Shown piece after piece: positions 1 through 8,940 of a stretch of DNA of 57,173 bases. The DNA is taken from NCBI GenBank assembly GCA_004562915.1, contig SFQZ01000020.1, positions 1 through 57,173 on the forward strand. Direction: 5' to 3'. The position numbers were made by a program, and so were the translations under genes. This DNA is from a bacterium (GTDB taxonomy: Bacteria > Bacillota_A > Clostridia > Lachnospirales > Lachnospiraceae). The notes below the pieces were generated by a model. The model was not told where the DNA came from, did not search any database, and saw only the letters and a list, made by a program, of their open reading frames with translations. Position 1 is the stretch's first letter. Each line of letters opens with the position of its first letter.

Positions 1-701
1 TCTTTTGCCACTTCCATCTGTGTTTTTCCCTCGTAAAATCTCAGTGTTACAATATGTTTTTCTCTATCATTCAGTCTCTGCATCGCCTCCTGCAATGCAA
101 GATTTTCCACCCAGTTTTCCTCCCGGTTTTTCTTATCACTGACCTGATCCATCACATACAGGGTATCTCCACCTTCCGTATATACAGGTTCATAAAGACT
201 TACCGGGCTTTGAATAGCGTCCAGCGCATATACAATTTCTTCTTTATCAATACCAATCTCCGATGCAATTTCCATAATCGTCGGTTCTCTAAGATTATTT
301 TTCACATAATTCTCTTTTGCATAAATCGCTTTGTATGCAATATCCCGAAGAGAACGACTGACACGGATCGCATTATTATCCCGAAGATATCTTCGTATCT
401 CTCCTATGATCATAGGAACCGCATAAGTAGAAAACTTTACATTTAAAGTCGTATCAAAATTGTCAATTGCCTTAATCAGCCCGATACATCCAATCTGAAA
501 TAAATCATCGGCATTTTCGTTACTGCTGCCAAACCTTTTGATCACGCTTAAGACCAGCCTGAGATTTCCCTTGATATACAATTCCCGGGCTTCTTTATCC
601 CCCTGTTTGATTTTCTCAAAGAGCAATTCTTTCTCTTCCTCGGTAAGTACGGGAAGCTTTGCCGTATTTACCCCACAGATTTCAACCTTGTTAAGTGCCA
701 T
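1..701 (-). CDS. sigG: RNA polymerase sporulation sigma factor SigG (3' end beyond window)
   Basis: Forespore-specific late sporulation sigma factor. I translated the minus strand directly. The start is ATG at 701-699, preceded by a strong AGGAGG at 716-711. The protein begins MALNKVEICGVNTAKLPVL, the conserved SigG N-terminus, and continues through region 2 (LFQIGCIGLIKAIDNFD, KFSTYAVPMIIGEIRRYLRD), region 3 and into region 4 (LNDREKHIVTLRFYEGKTQ). About 233 codons are present. The family is about 257 residues, so roughly 24 C-terminal residues lie off the left edge. A SigF/SigG-like -35 (GCATA) occurs upstream, but I see no convincing -10. sigG usually follows spoIIGA-sigE directly; here about 4.3 kb of metabolic genes separates them. 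Confidence 0.95.
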   Translation of the reverse strand, partial: MALNKVEICGVNTAKLPVLTEEEKELLFEKIKQGDKEARELYIKGNLRLVLSVIKRFGSSNENADDLFQIGCIGLIKAIDNFDTTLNVKFSTYAVPMIIGEIRRYLRDNNAIRVSRSLRDIAYKAIYAKENYVKNNLREPTIMEIASEIGIDKEEIVYALDAIQSPVSLYEPVYTEGGDTLYVMDQVSDKKNREENWVENLALQEAMQRLNDREKHIVTLRFYEGKTQMEVAK

Positions 702-816
702 AATAAGAATCCTCCTGAAGTCACAATATTTGTTTCTAATAAAATGATTCTCATATGCACTTTTATCTATTCACTTCTAACTGAAATTAAAAAAAGTTTT
801 AGTCCTTGACAAATTA

Positions 817-880
817 AAACCGGACAGGGGACAGTTCTGTGTCCTAAAAATAGGACACAGAACTGTCCCCTGTCCGGTTT
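817..880. repeat. Perfect 30-bp palindrome, REP-like; probable terminator
   Basis: Arms 817-846 and 851-880 are perfectly complementary around an AAAA loop. The core contains GGACAGGGGACAG and its complement. It lies 10 bp past the stop of the GH31 gene and upstream of sigG. A short T run follows it on the minus strand (TTTTAATTT), so it may terminate GH31 transcription. A second member of the same family is at 10006-10070 and differs only at compensated positions, so this is a dispersed repeat and not just a terminator. Confidence 0.85.
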
Positions 881-890
881 CTCGGTTTCG

Positions 891-3341
891 TTACGCTGTT
901 AGAATTTCACACAGTTCCCCAAATACCGCCGGATTAAGTCCCATGGCAGCAATGGATGCAACCGCATTTCTTCCCTGTTTCTTCACATTTTCCATAATTT
1001 TTGATTTTACATTATATTCCATCTGTGCTTTTTCAAGCATTTTATAACAACGTTCTTCAAGATCCAGCTCAGCCAGTACAAGACCTTCCATAAAAGTAAC
1101 GCTGATTTCTTTTTCAACGGAGGTTTCCGGTATTTCTACGATCAGGCTGGTGGTTGTCCGACAATATGTTACTTTCGCATCAATAGATACTCCATCTGCC
1201 GTAACTTCAACCATCGCTTTATCAACTCCCATGAATACCAGTTTCCAACTTCTGCTTTCCGGAATCACAGACAAATTGCCCATAGCTTTTCCAATCACAA
1301 ATCGATCTTCAGCTCCGCCGGTGAATGTAAGCTGTGTAGCTGCCCAGTTCTCTTCTGCATCAACAGCTGTATCTCCCTGGTCTTCCCACAAAGTAAAGTT
1401 TCCATCCTCTGCCGGGAATATTTTTACCTCCATAGCTTTCGGATTTTCAACGCTGTTATCAAAAACGCTCATTTCCTTCATTGGCACGATTGCGCCTGCT
1501 TTCATGAGAACCGGCATATCTTCTACGCCTCTCCACAGATTAACCATTCTTCCACCGTGGTATACCGTTCCATTAAAGAAATCTACCCATAGACCTTTCG
1601 GAAGCCATGTGGTTACTTTCGCTGCTCTTGCCGTCTTATCCTGTGGTTCGGTAATCGGAGAAACGAGGAGTTCGGAGCCAAAATAGTATTCATTCGGTAC
1701 TTCATAAGCTTCCTGCTGTTCCGGCTCCATATAATACATCGGCTGAATCAGCGGCAAGTCATCCACATGTGCTCTGCGGTTCATGGTATACAGATATGGA
1801 ATCATCGCATGACGCAGACGCAGATACTCTTCCATCACACTTTCTGTGATCTTATCAAATTTCCATGGTTCTTTTCCATTGAACGGATTATCTGTACTGT
1901 GCAGACGATTAATCGGTGAAAATACTCCGTACTGTACCCAACGGGCCATTAATTCGTCATCACGTACCCCCATCATATGACCGCCGATATCATGACTCCA
2001 CCATCCATAACCAATATTGCTTGCTGTATTCGTAAAATACGGCTGGAAATTCAGAGTATCCCAGGAAATCACAGTGTCTCCGGAAAATCCTACCGGGTAG
2101 CGATGACTGCCCACACCTGCATATCTTGAGAAGGTAATCGACCGGCTGCCTTTCCAGTTGCTGTCCAGATAATGATAATGGTTCAACATCCACAACGGAT
2201 CAAGACCCGGAACCTTAGTGACCGTTCCCTGCTGCCAGTCAAGCCACCAAAAATCAACCCCTTCCTCCTCCAGAGGATGATGGAGGTCTTTCAAATATAC
2301 TTCCATAAAATGTGGATCTGCCGGATCAAACTGCACAGGAAGCTCACTTTCCGGATCAATTCCCATTTTTTCTGCCACACGTTTATACGGCTCTTCAAAA
2401 GCACGGACTCCATCTGCCGGATGTACGTTCAATGTAATCTTCATTCCATGCTCATGAAGCCAGCTCATAAACTCTTTTGGATCCGGGAAGAAATTTTTAT
2501 TCCATGTATATCCGGTCCATCCGCTTCCGTACTTCGGATCCACATCATCCACAAGATGCCAATCCATATCCACAACAGCTACTGAGAAAGGAATCTCTTC
2601 CTTTTCAAAACGTTCTACCAGCTCTTTGTATTCCTCTTCTGTATAACGATGATAACGGCTCCACCAGTTACCCAGTGCATACCTGGGAAGAAGCGGAGTT
2701 TTTCCGCACAAGTGATAAAAATCTTTCAGACATTCCTGGTAACGATGACCATAACCAAAGAAATACATATCGGTAATATCCTGTTCTCTCGGTGCAATCC
2801 ATCCATCTTCTGTCAGCACCATAGAATGACTGTCGTCAATAACAGAAAATCCACATTTGGAGATCACACCATGTTCCATAGGGATTTTACCGGAAATCTT
2901 ATCTTCCAGTGGTGTTTCTCCTTTACGATACAGCATAGGATTTAATGTTCTTGGTCCATCCGTCATATCCAACGTACGGGCGGTTCCTCCCAGATCACCG
3001 GGTTCTTCGCCAAAATGCCAGGTGTTTTCCCAGCCGCCGCCCATATTATTTACTTTGATCTGCAGACCGTTTGCCGCAAATGCTTTTCTGTTATAATGTA
3101 TTTCAATATTTTCTGTATAAACAGACAATTCTTCTTCTGTATCAATAACTTTAAACTGGGGAACCGAAAAATCTCTGTTCAGTACTGACTGAGTTGCTCT
3201 GTCCTCAAACTTTCCCTGTTCACTGTATTCCAGACGTACCAACGATGATGTAAGCACAGTGATTCTGTATTTTTCTCCCTGAATAACCGATTCTTTGTTA
3301 CATACCGGATGAGACTCCAGCTTATAACCTTCCATGCCCAT
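891..3341 (-). CDS. Glycoside hydrolase family 31 (alpha-glucosidase/alpha-xylosidase type)
   Basis: Retaining alpha-glycosidase, predicted cytoplasmic because no signal peptide is visible. It has 816 residues from ATG 3341, which has AAAGGAGTG about 8 bases upstream; an ATG 39 bases further up has no good ribosome site. The N-terminal beta-sandwich is followed by the catalytic barrel. The GH31 nucleophile is Asp in FWWLDWQQG (about residue 368) and the likely acid/base Asp is in GFSGDT (about 422). The C-terminal half carries the usual proximal and distal beta-domains. It stands alone between a probable terminator upstream and a palindrome downstream. GH31 covers alpha-glucosidases, alpha-xylosidases and others, and the sequence alone does not settle the substrate. 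Confidence 0.9.
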   Translation of the reverse strand: MGMEGYKLESHPVCNKESVIQGEKYRITVLTSSLVRLEYSEQGKFEDRATQSVLNRDFSVPQFKVIDTEEELSVYTENIEIHYNRKAFAANGLQIKVNNMGGGWENTWHFGEEPGDLGGTARTLDMTDGPRTLNPMLYRKGETPLEDKISGKIPMEHGVISKCGFSVIDDSHSMVLTEDGWIAPREQDITDMYFFGYGHRYQECLKDFYHLCGKTPLLPRYALGNWWSRYHRYTEEEYKELVERFEKEEIPFSVAVVDMDWHLVDDVDPKYGSGWTGYTWNKNFFPDPKEFMSWLHEHGMKITLNVHPADGVRAFEEPYKRVAEKMGIDPESELPVQFDPADPHFMEVYLKDLHHPLEEEGVDFWWLDWQQGTVTKVPGLDPLWMLNHYHYLDSNWKGSRSITFSRYAGVGSHRYPVGFSGDTVISWDTLNFQPYFTNTASNIGYGWWSHDIGGHMMGVRDDELMARWVQYGVFSPINRLHSTDNPFNGKEPWKFDKITESVMEEYLRLRHAMIPYLYTMNRRAHVDDLPLIQPMYYMEPEQQEAYEVPNEYYFGSELLVSPITEPQDKTARAAKVTTWLPKGLWVDFFNGTVYHGGRMVNLWRGVEDMPVLMKAGAIVPMKEMSVFDNSVENPKAMEVKIFPAEDGNFTLWEDQGDTAVDAEENWAATQLTFTGGAEDRFVIGKAMGNLSVIPESRSWKLVFMGVDKAMVEVTADGVSIDAKVTYCRTTTSLIVEIPETSVEKEISVTFMEGLVLAELDLEERCYKMLEKAQMEYNVKSKIMENVKKQGRNAVASIAAMGLNPAVFGELCEILTA

Positions 3342-3449
3342 TTTTGTCACACTCCTTTTTCTTTTTTCAGGAATTTTCATTTCATTTGCTCATAACCACC
3401 ACCAATCTTTGGTTTCATTCTCCAGTATCTGTTACGGCATAATAAAAAT

Positions 3450-3510
3450 CCCCATGATATGTATAAAATCCGCTTTTTGCAGTAGATTTATTATAATACA
3501 TATCACAGGG
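3450..3510 (-). terminator. Putative terminator after fprA operon
   Basis: Inverted repeat with 15-nt arms at 3450-3464 and 3496-3510 (two mismatches). On the minus strand it is followed by GATTTTTATT. It lies just downstream of the small Cys-rich gene. The loop is long (31 nt), so termination efficiency is uncertain, and it could instead be a regulatory dyad for GH31. Confidence 0.45.
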
Positions 3511-3542
3511 AATTTCCTCTACTAATTTAACCAATAAATATA

Positions 3543-3719
3543 CTATTTTGACTTTTTATCTGATGTGGAATAACAACTACAGGATCCTGTACAACCACCG
3601 CAATTTCTACCGCATGTTATGGATTTTCCTGCTTTTTTTGCTCTTATCATTTTTCGGATGACAAGTGCTACTGCCACTGCCAGAATCAACACCACAATGA
3701 TCGAAGATAAATTATCCAT
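3543..3719 (-). CDS. FeoB-associated Cys-rich membrane protein
   Basis: A 58-residue protein with one N-terminal membrane helix (MDNLSSIIVVLILAVAVALV) followed by a basic stretch and a Cys cluster (CGRNCGGCTGSCSC). This is the layout of the small FeoB-associated Cys-rich proteins, which are thought to sit in the membrane and handle iron. No feoB is present here; it is paired with fprA instead. I chose ATG 3719 because GAGG lies 6 bases upstream. Two ATGs at 3734 and 3731 overlap the fprA stop and lack a well-placed ribosome site. Translation is probably coupled to fprA. Confidence 0.75.
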   Translation of the reverse strand: MDNLSSIIVVLILAVAVALVIRKMIRAKKAGKSITCGRNCGGCTGSCSCYSTSDKKSK

Positions 3720-3730
3720 AATAATCCTCA

Positions 3731-4936
3731 TCATCTTTTCATCGAAGCCACAATTTTATCAGCCAATGCTTCCACCTCTGCATCCTGCTCTGTCTTCAAT
3801 GCGGATTTCACAGTCACACTTTCTTCCAGAAGTTCAATGTTTTTCATTCCAGAAAAGATTTCTTTCATCTGCTTACCTGCCATTGGTGCCCATGTTCCGT
3901 TCTGCATCAGAGCAACGGTTCTGTTCTGAAGACTATGTGCTTTCAGTTCTGCAAGTACTGTCTCCATCTTCGGGAAAAGTCCGGCATTATATGTCGGGCA
4001 GGCAAATACCAGATGGCTGCACCGGAAAGCTTCCGACACTACAACAGAAGCATCGGTAACAGATACATCATACATGGCAATATTTTTTACTCCTTTGTTT
4101 GCCAGTTTTGCTGCCAGTACCTCAGCTGCATTTTCTGTGTTGCCATAGATAGAAGCGTAAGCGATCATAACCGCTTCATCTTCCGGTGCGTAGCTGCTCC
4201 ATTTATCGTATTTATCGATAAACCATCCCAGATTTTCTCTCCAGATCGGTCCATGAAGCGGACAGATCATCTTAATCTCAAGCGTTGCTGCTTTTTTCAG
4301 CAGATTCTGAACCTGCACTCCATATTTTCCGACAATGTTGATAAAATATCTTCTGGCATCATCCAGCCAGTCTCTCTCAAAATTCACTTCATCAGCAAAG
4401 ATATTACCGTTCAGAGCACCAAAAGTTCCAAAACCATCTGCCGAAAACAGAATTTTGTCAACTGTATCATAAGTCACCATAACCTCCGGCCAGTGAACCA
4501 TAGGTGCCATAACAAATGCTAAGGTGTGTTTTCCCGTGCAGAGTGTATCCATCTCTTTCACAACTGTCGTTTTGGAATCCACATCAAAATCAAAGAACTG
4601 CTTCATCATAGGAACAGTCTTGGCATTGCATACAATTTTCACTTCCGGATATCTGCGTACCACTTCACCTATCGTAGCGGCATGATCCGGTTCCATATGA
4701 TTGACGATCATATAATCAAGAGTTCTCTCACCCAGAACATACTCCAGATTTTCAAAGAATCTGCTGCTTACGGAATGATCTACAGTATCAAACAGAACCG
4801 TCTTTTCATCAAGTAATACATAGGAGTTATAGGATACTCCTCTCGGAATCGGATATACATTTTCAAATAAAGCCAGCCTGCGGTCATTTCCACCTACCCA
4901 GAACAAGTCTTCCGTCACTTTTTTTACACAATACAT
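3731..4936 (-). CDS. fprA: A-type flavodiiron protein (FprA)
   Basis: Flavodiiron protein of 401 residues that reduces O2 (or NO) to water (or N2O) and protects anaerobes. The N-terminal metallo-beta-lactamase-like domain has the diiron ligands in NHMEPDHAATIG (H80, E82, D84, H85), HWPEVM (about 148), SADGFG (about 166) and CPLHGP (about 227). A flavodoxin domain follows from about 258 (IAYASIYGNTENAAE, the FMN phosphate loop). There is no fused rubredoxin, so a separate electron donor is needed. GAAAGGATG precedes ATG 4936. It has its own strong promoter at 4988-5016 and is followed by a small iron-associated protein. Confidence 0.93.
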   Translation of the reverse strand: MYCVKKVTEDLFWVGGNDRRLALFENVYPIPRGVSYNSYVLLDEKTVLFDTVDHSVSSRFFENLEYVLGERTLDYMIVNHMEPDHAATIGEVVRRYPEVKIVCNAKTVPMMKQFFDFDVDSKTTVVKEMDTLCTGKHTLAFVMAPMVHWPEVMVTYDTVDKILFSADGFGTFGALNGNIFADEVNFERDWLDDARRYFINIVGKYGVQVQNLLKKAATLEIKMICPLHGPIWRENLGWFIDKYDKWSSYAPEDEAVMIAYASIYGNTENAAEVLAAKLANKGVKNIAMYDVSVTDASVVVSEAFRCSHLVFACPTYNAGLFPKMETVLAELKAHSLQNRTVALMQNGTWAPMAGKQMKEIFSGMKNIELLEESVTVKSALKTEQDAEVEALADKIVASMKR

Positions 4937-4987
4937 GGCATAGCATCCTTTCTTATCTTTCTTGTAAATCAGTTATAATCAATTGCC

Positions 4988-5016
4988 ATTATAACGGTTA
5001 TGATTGGGGTTGGCAA
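4988..5016 (-). promoter_or_regulatory. SigA-type promoter of fprA
   Basis: Minus strand: -35 TTGCCA (5016-5011), 17-bp spacer, -10 TATAAT (4993-4988). Spacing is optimal and the start point would fall about 45 bases before the fprA ATG. It separates fprA expression from the sigE operon just upstream. Confidence 0.75.
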
Positions 5017-5040
5017 GCCTTTCGCAAAAATACTATGCTC

Positions 5041-5790
5041 TTATTCATATCGAACAATTTCTTTTTTCAATCTCCGCATAATCCGTTTTTCCAGTCTGGA
5101 AATATAGGACTGAGAAATTCCCAGCATATCCGCAACTTCTTTTTGTGTCTTCTCTTTTCCGTCCGGCTGATTCAGTCCAAAGCGAAGACAGATGATCGTC
5201 CGTTCCCGTTGTGATAACTTGTTAATCGCCTTTCCCAGAAGTTTACATTCTACCTCGTGTTCCAGGTCTTTATAAATCACATCCTCATCTGTCCCCAGAA
5301 TATCCGACAAAAGAAGCTCATTTCCATCCCAGTCCACATTCAGCGGTTCATCAATAGAAACTTCCACCCGTGTTTTACTGTTTCTCCTGAGATACATAAG
5401 AATTTCATTCTCTATACAACGGGAAGCATAAGTAGCCAGTTTGATATTTTTTTCCGGATTAAAAGTATTGATTCCTTTGATCAGGCCAATCGTTCCGATG
5501 GAAATCAAATCTTCCATACCCACTCCAGTATTGTCAAATTTCTGTGCAATATACACGACCAAACGTAAATTGTGCTCAATCAGACTGGTTCTGGCTTCCT
5601 GACTGGCCTGTTCATCCTCTTCTTTCATAAGTTTTTGTATAATTTCCGATTCCTCCTGAGGAGTAAGTGGCGCCGGAAGAACATCCGCACCACCGATATA
5701 GTATATATCTCCCGGACGTTTCCATACAACTCTTGAAAAACCGGAAACCATTCGAAACCGAAAATGACTGGGTAACACTGCTTGCATCAT
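5041..5790 (-). CDS. sigE: Sporulation sigma factor SigE (pro-form)
   Basis: Mother-cell sigma factor made as an inactive precursor. It has 249 residues from ATG 5790, with TAGGAGG 7 bases upstream overlapping the spoIIGA stop. The pro-sequence runs to about residue 33. The processing region IYYIGGADVLPAPL matches the site cut by SpoIIGA. Regions 2.1-2.4 (NLRLVVYIAQKF, EDLISIGTIGLIKGINTF, KLATYASRCIENEILMYLRR) and the region 4 helix-turn-helix (KEVADMLGISQSYISRLEKR) are intact. It is translationally coupled to spoIIGA, its activating protease. Confidence 0.97.
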   Translation of the reverse strand: MMQAVLPSHFRFRMVSGFSRVVWKRPGDIYYIGGADVLPAPLTPQEESEIIQKLMKEEDEQASQEARTSLIEHNLRLVVYIAQKFDNTGVGMEDLISIGTIGLIKGINTFNPEKNIKLATYASRCIENEILMYLRRNSKTRVEVSIDEPLNVDWDGNELLLSDILGTDEDVIYKDLEHEVECKLLGKAINKLSQRERTIICLRFGLNQPDGKEKTQKEVADMLGISQSYISRLEKRIMRRLKKEIVRYE

Positions 5791-5801
5791 AACAATTCCT
5801 C

Positions 5802-6647
5802 CTAACTGTCTATTAGATTTGGATGCAAAATCATCTGATAATCTCCCTGAAAGGGACTATGTTCACTGGAAACAGCAATTACCGGCCGGCGAATCACTTT
5901 ATGTACTCTTCGTCCTTCCAGACAAAGATAATCCAAAGTGACCGCCAGTATCATGCCCTGACTGCAGCCAAGACTGGTAAACGGAACGAAATGAGGGTGC
6001 AGATTTCCAAAGTTCCCGCTCAAACACCCGGAAGCAAACTGTTCCAGTTCTCTCAAGGTATCCTCATCAAGCAAACCTTCCAGTATATCCATTTTTGCGA
6101 TACACACCGGTTTGCCGCTGACAGGGTCAGCCAGCCTGTTTCCCGTATCTAAAAATGCGGTTCCTTCTTTACATTTTCCATTTGCATACAGCCAGATCTT
6201 ATATGTCCGGTCTGCCTTTTTCTCTGACCGGGTATAAACCCGGATACCGGCAACGAGAAACAGATAACTGATGGTTCCTGAGAGAAGACATACCCGTATA
6301 CCCCAGGATCCTGAATATCTTTGTATCAGCATCATCATTCCTCCCAAAAGGAAAGCTGCCATATACAGAACCAGAATCCCCTTAACTAGTTCCCGGATTT
6401 TTTTTAATTTACATCCAAACCTTACCATCAAAGTATTAATTACCACATGTACCAGTATCGTATTCATAATCCGGCTTCCCGGGTGTATGACAAGCAGGCA
6501 GATCCCGCCCGCACCGATAAGCGCTCCCAGAAGACTTCTTCCCAGTGTGGCAGAACTGTGAAGCAGCCGATTGACCAGCCGGAGCAGGAAAAAATCCATC
6601 ACATAATTCATCGTAAACAGGACATCTATGAAAATTTCATAGTACAC
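5802..6647 (-). CDS. spoIIGA: Sigma-E processing peptidase SpoIIGA
   Basis: Membrane aspartic protease that activates pro-SigE. It has 281 residues. The N-terminal half has about five hydrophobic helices and the C-terminal half carries the protease motif FLDTGNRLADP, with the catalytic Asp in DTGN. The start is GTG 6647, preceded by AGGGGGTG four bases upstream. An in-frame ATG is not available at the conserved N-terminus (YYEIFIDVLF). The stop overlaps the sigE ribosome site. It is driven by a Spo0A-type promoter. Confidence 0.93.
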   Translation of the reverse strand: MYYEIFIDVLFTMNYVMDFFLLRLVNRLLHSSATLGRSLLGALIGAGGICLLVIHPGSRIMNTILVHVVINTLMVRFGCKLKKIRELVKGILVLYMAAFLLGGMMMLIQRYSGSWGIRVCLLSGTISYLFLVAGIRVYTRSEKKADRTYKIWLYANGKCKEGTAFLDTGNRLADPVSGKPVCIAKMDILEGLLDEDTLRELEQFASGCLSGNFGNLHPHFVPFTSLGCSQGMILAVTLDYLCLEGRRVHKVIRRPVIAVSSEHSPFQGDYQMILHPNLIDS

Positions 6648-6649
6648 AA

Positions 6650-6721
6650 AACACCCCCTATCCCTGTTGAATACGTACTTACTGGAATAAGCAAGTATTA
6701 TTATATGGGATAGGGGGTGTT
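6650..6721. repeat. Inverted repeat bracketing the spoIIG -10 and start region
   Basis: ACACCCCCTATCCC and its complement occur just upstream of the spoIIGA start and again inside the -35/-10 spacer, about 40 bases apart. The gene-proximal arm contains the spoIIGA ribosome site (GGGGGTG). The distal arm would not be in a transcript from the promoter above, so the pairing may matter at the DNA level or in read-through RNA from aroD. Confidence 0.6.
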
Positions 6722-6732
6722 TATTTTGTCAA
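6700..6732 (-). promoter_or_regulatory. spoIIG promoter: consensus -35/-10 with 21-bp spacer
   Basis: Minus strand: TTGACA (6732-6727), a 21-bp spacer, and TATAAT (6705-6700). Both hexamers are perfect, but the spacing is 4 bp too long for normal SigA use. The Bacillus subtilis spoIIG promoter has the same oddity (22 bp) and depends on Spo0A. The predicted start point is near 6693. Confidence 0.7.
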
Positions 6733-6740
6733 AACGCGTG

Positions 6741-6765
6741 TGTCGTATTCTGAATTTTCTCGACA
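6741..6765. promoter_or_regulatory. Candidate Spo0A boxes upstream of spoIIGA
   Basis: TGTCGAG on the minus strand (6765-6759) and TGTCGTA on the plus strand (6741-6747) each differ from the 0A box (TGNCGAA) at one or two positions. They lie about 48-72 bp upstream of the predicted start, next to the -35, where Spo0A acts at spoIIG in Bacillus. Confidence 0.5.
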
Positions 6766-6812
6766 GTCATTACCCTTCTTTTCATTTTTTATGTAAAGCA
6801 CAGTATCAGAAA

Positions 6813-7565
6813 TCATGGTTTCAGTTTTTCAAGAAACAGTTTTAAATCCTCCAGTGCCAGCTGCCCCGGTGCCGATGCCTCGCCTACAGTTCCAAAGGTT
6901 ACACAAGAACCAAAGACTTGACCGCTTACCCGGCTGACTGCACCCATTGCACTCATGGACATGGTAATTACGGGTGCCTGCCCTGTTTTATTTGCCCAAA
7001 CCGTAGCCGAAAGAAGTTCCAGCACATCTTCCGGACAATTTGGCATTACCGCAAGCTTTCTGATGTCAGAACCGCTTTCTTCCATTTGTGCCAGGATATC
7101 TGTCATTTCCTGCCGTTTTGGTGTTTCATGAAAATGATGATTGGAAGCAATGACTTTTTTCCCCATTTCCTGAATGTGGTGAATCAGTTCTTCCATCACC
7201 GTAATATTTTTATATAATTCCACATCAATCAGATCAATGCCGGGCATCGTAGCTGCACCCTTTAAAATGTTAACATAATCTTGTGTCGAAACTTGACAAT
7301 TGCCGCCCTCATTCGCTGTCCGGACTGTAAAAATGAGCGGAATCTGCTGTAATATGTCACGCATTTTTTCTGAAAGTTCTGCAACCTGCTGCTGACTTTC
7401 AAGCTGACCATAAAAATCCGCTCTCCACTCCAAAAGATCCGGGTGTTTCTCTGCCACCTTTTTTGTCTGTTCCAGTATCTCCTCATCGGTAGTTCCCATG
7501 ACCGGAATACAGATTTTCGGAATACCGATTCCAATCTCAAGTTCTCTTATCTTTACCGTTTTCAT
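6813..7565 (-). CDS. aroD: Type I 3-dehydroquinate dehydratase
   Basis: Shikimate-pathway enzyme that dehydrates 3-dehydroquinate through a Schiff base. It has 250 residues. The Schiff-base Lys is K170 (DIRKLAVMPNCPED) and the catalytic His is H143 (ASNHHFHETP), the same numbers as in the enteric enzymes. EWRAD (about 46-50) and RTANEGG (82-88) bind substrate. The start ATG 7565 has only a weak ribosome site (CGGAACC). The end of a decayed IS607 element lies immediately upstream, so the original leader may have been replaced. aroE lies on the other side of the element, in the opposite direction. Confidence 0.95.
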   Translation of the reverse strand: MKTVKIRELEIGIGIPKICIPVMGTTDEEILEQTKKVAEKHPDLLEWRADFYGQLESQQQVAELSEKMRDILQQIPLIFTVRTANEGGNCQVSTQDYVNILKGAATMPGIDLIDVELYKNITVMEELIHHIQEMGKKVIASNHHFHETPKRQEMTDILAQMEESGSDIRKLAVMPNCPEDVLELLSATVWANKTGQAPVITMSMSAMGAVSRVSGQVFGSCVTFGTVGEASAPGQLALEDLKLFLEKLKP

Positions 7566-7741
7566 ATGGTTCCGTTACCGAAAACTTATAAAAAGTTATA
7601 AACTTTTATGTTTCATTCCTACTTCAACGTGTATGCTTTTGTACTGAATAAATTCAGATACTACTCACAAGTTCTTGTACACTCCATAGGCATAAATTCC
7701 TGACTAACGTATCAGTACATATCTGTATTAACTTGAAAATG

Positions 7742-8718
7742 TTATGCTACAGATTGCCCTAAAACCATTTCTCCATATCTTTTCAGGTTTAAAGCCGCTT
7801 GATAATCCCTATCAATTACATTTCCACATTCACATCTGTAAATACGGTCTGACAACTTCAAATCTTTCTTAATACTTCCACAACAACTACATAATTTAGA
7901 GCTTGATTTGTTAGTCTATGGTTTAATTTTAAAAGTTCTTTTTCGCTTTTTATAATGTTACTTGTTTTACAGTAACTTACTCCTTTCTTATTTTTCTCAT
8001 ATTTTCTCGATATAGAACGCTGTAACCTGCGTTTTCTTTTTTCTAGTTTCTTAATTTTTTGCGTTTTATTTATGTTCTGATATTTATGCTCATCAGAACA
8101 TATTGCAAAATCCTTAATTCCTAAATCAATTCCAATGCCTTCTTTAGATGGAAGAGTAGCAGAATCTTCATATTCAATACCAACGGTTATATACCAATTA
8201 AGTCCGTCATACTTGATACGTGGATTACTGTATTTTACGTTTTCAGTAGCAATTCGACCATGTTCAGCAAGTCTTATCCAATTTATTTTCTGCTTATTTT
8301 TCTTTTTAGAAGCAGCAAATCCTTCAACTTTTACATGAGTGTCTGTAAACTGGATTTTTACATTGTCTTGGTAAAACTTTGGCACTGAATGTTTCTTACT
8401 CTTGAATCGTGGAAATTTTGTATACCCTTTAATGAAATCTCTATATGCTTCACAAGCGTCTTTAATTGCTTGTTTGGTTACATTATTAGAAATATTATTC
8501 AACCAAGAATATTCTTCTGTTTTCTTTAACTGTGTAAATTCTTTTCGTAAATCTCCATCCGATATGAATTTTCCACCGTTTTTATAATTCTCCTGTTCTC
8601 TACCCAATGCCCAGTTATAAGCAAACCGGGCAGTATTTGCATATTGGAATAATTTAGTTTTTTGTTTGTTATTTGGTATCAACATTACCCGAATTGTTTT
8701 TATCATTGTCTTCTTCAT
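7742..8718 (-). pseudogene. tnpB: tnpB (RNA-guided nuclease of IS607/IS605) with internal deletion
   Basis: The intact reading frame (7858-8718, 286 residues) holds the N-terminal part and the first RuvC motif (GIGIDLGIKDFAICSD). After NHRLTNQ, the sequence jumps to the C-terminal zinc-ribbon region in another frame. Codons there read SSKLCSCCGSIKKDLKL, YRCECGNVIDRDYQAALNL, then stop at 7744-7742. About 65 residues are missing compared with full TnpB, including the second RuvC acidic residue (normally in an EDLNV-like motif). The nuclease should be inactive. Start ATG 8718 overlaps the tnpA remnant. Confidence 0.85.
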
Positions 8719-8940
8719 CCCCTTCTTCTATAAGTTCTTTCAATCCTTTTTTCTTATAATTGATTCCAGAACCAACATCACTAATAATCTCAAAAGGCTT
8801 ACCTTGTGCAGTTAAATACAATTTCATATGCTAGAAGTATGGTGTGGATGAAGTTTTCCGTTATTGTCCCAATTCCGCAATGTTTGTGCTGAAACTCCTA
8901 AAATTTTTGAAAGCTCATTGATAGAATAATATTTACTCAT
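8669..8940 (-). pseudogene. tnpA: tnpA serine recombinase (IS607) remnant
   Basis: The piece from 8940 encodes MSKYYSINELSKILGVS and AQTLRNWDNNGKLHPHH, the MerR-like DNA-binding N-terminus of IS607 TnpA. It stops at TGA soon after. A second frame from ATG 8827 encodes KLYLTAQGKPFEIISD, GSGINYKKKGL (middle of the recombinase) joined directly to KELIEEGDEEDND (a C-terminal tail), ending at 8669. The segment with the catalytic Ser (normally YxRVSS) and most of the catalytic core are deleted, at two separate junctions. Confidence 0.8.

Noticed and set aside
7858..8718. Functional TnpB nuclease
   Set aside because: The second RuvC motif is deleted and the zinc ribbon lies in another frame after the internal stop.
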